A stretch of 49,766 nt of DNA from an uncultured Gammaproteobacteria bacterium (GTDB lineage: Bacteria; Pseudomonadota; Gammaproteobacteria; Arenicellales; Poriferihabitantaceae). A program made the position numbers and the translations under genes. Positions 49,359 through 49,766 of the stretch are shown here, piece by piece. The stretch spans positions 1 through 49,766 of the forward strand of contig CALKKV010000063.1 of NCBI GenBank assembly GCA_937992195.1. Reading direction: 5' to 3'. The notes under the pieces were generated by a model, which was given only the letters and a program-made list of their open reading frames with translations, did no database searches and was not told where the DNA came from. The stretch's first letter is position 1. Every line of letters starts with the position of its first letter.

Positions 49359-49766
49359 GTGCAACGAACACGGATAAAAATTTGTGGGTTACAGACGCCG
49401 GAACGCGCAATTCAGGCTTGTGATGCTGGTGCAGATGCAATCGGTCTGGTGTTCTATGCTCCTAGCTCGCGACATCTCGAAATTCCGCAAGCCATGAAAA
49501 TTCGCGCAGCATTGCCCGCATTTGTTGATTCAGTAGCGGTGGTGGTGAATCCTGAAGTGGAGTACATGCAACAGATTATCGATCAAGTTGGAATTAGCCT
49601 GATCCAATTTCATGGTGAGGAGTCCAATGCATTTTGTGCTCAGTTCGATATTCCATTTATAAAGGCAATTCGAGTTTCAGCCGGTTCGGATTTGCTTGAG
49701 ACAGAAGTGAAATATGCCGACGCATGTGGCATTCTGCTCGATACCCATGTCAAAGACATGTACGGT
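49359..49766 (+). CDS. trpF: Phosphoribosylanthranilate isomerase, 3' end cut by window
   Basis: The third step of tryptophan synthesis, converting N-(5-phosphoribosyl)anthranilate to CdRP. From a GTG start at 49359 the 136 visible residues read RIKICGL (catalytic Cys in the first strand), ADAIGLVFYAPSSRHL, SVAVVVNP, LIQFHGEES and IKAIRVS, then LLDTHV, with the catalytic Asp. The frame is open to the window end, so about a third of the protein is missing. A GTG start with little Shine-Dalgarno sequence; the next ATG is far inside the fold. Confidence 0.93.
   Translation, partial: MQRTRIKICGLQTPERAIQACDAGADAIGLVFYAPSSRHLEIPQAMKIRAALPAFVDSVAVVVNPEVEYMQQIIDQVGISLIQFHGEESNAFCAQFDIPFIKAIRVSAGSDLLETEVKYADACGILLDTHVKDMYG

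Noticed and set aside
1..49766. tRNA, rRNA, CRISPR, insertion sequence, phage or plasmid genes
   Set aside because: No cloverleaf with T-loop and acceptor signals, no repeat-spacer array, no transposase, integrase or terminal inverted repeats were recognised by eye.

Overview
The window looks like a chromosomal segment of a free-living, probably marine or aquatic, gammaproteobacterium. The evidence is a complete lipid A/LPS gene group (msbA, lpxL, core glycosyltransferases, O-antigen ligase), the gammaproteobacterial order SRP RNA-dnaX-ybaB-recR, a class I Fe-S fumarase, TruD, HtpX and a Pseudomonas/Azotobacter-type rhodanese. Base composition is moderate and even. I see no phage, transposon, CRISPR, rRNA or tRNA. 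The genus cannot be fixed from the sequence alone.

Layout. 1-6.4 kb: a GNAT acetyltransferase cut by the window edge, then envelope genes: msbA and lpxL (divergent), two overlapping GT2 glycosyltransferase genes, and waaL. 6.4-13 kb: dodecin with a lysine tail, an SLC13/RCK permease behind a long leader, a DUF4345 protein, fumarase and a DUF349 protein. 13.4-20.6 kb: a large MltD-like transglycosylase with LysM repeats, rhodanese, truD, type-2 pyrF, an FMN hydroxyacid dehydrogenase and an AEC transporter. 20.6-28.5 kb: a small HExxH protein, peroxiredoxin, htpX, a secreted beta-strand-rich protein, an SGNH hydrolase, an enolase-superfamily enzyme, an SDR, a Gfo/Idh/MocA oxidoreductase and an AlaX editing protein.

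28.6-37.5 kb: a compact eight-gene minus-strand operon for membrane fatty-acid modification (two NTF2-like proteins, SDR, FAD amine-oxidase-like protein, DUF1365, cyclopropane-fatty-acid synthase, DUF2878, secreted protein of unknown family). A histidine kinase gene is divergent from it and a response regulator gene meets the kinase tail to tail. Such gene sets are often under an ECF sigma/ChrR pair in other proteobacteria; neither gene is here, so the two-component pair is a candidate local regulator.

37.6-42.7 kb: an XRE-cupin regulator, three split glutamate-synthase-like subunits (mgsABC/glxBCD type) and a GlnT/GmaS-type glutamine synthetase, closed by a good intrinsic terminator. This is the front half of the N-methylglutamate (methylamine) pathway without the NMG dehydrogenase genes. 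42.7-49.8 kb: a zinc alcohol dehydrogenase, a cysteine-desulfurase-like protein, SRP RNA, dnaX-ybaB-recR, truA and the start of trpF.

No clearly unprecedented system is proven here. The best candidates for follow-up are the fatty-acid operon with its two-component neighbours, the unpartnered mgs/glutamine-synthetase cluster, the C-x9-C LysM repeats in the transglycosylase, and the lysine-tailed dodecin.
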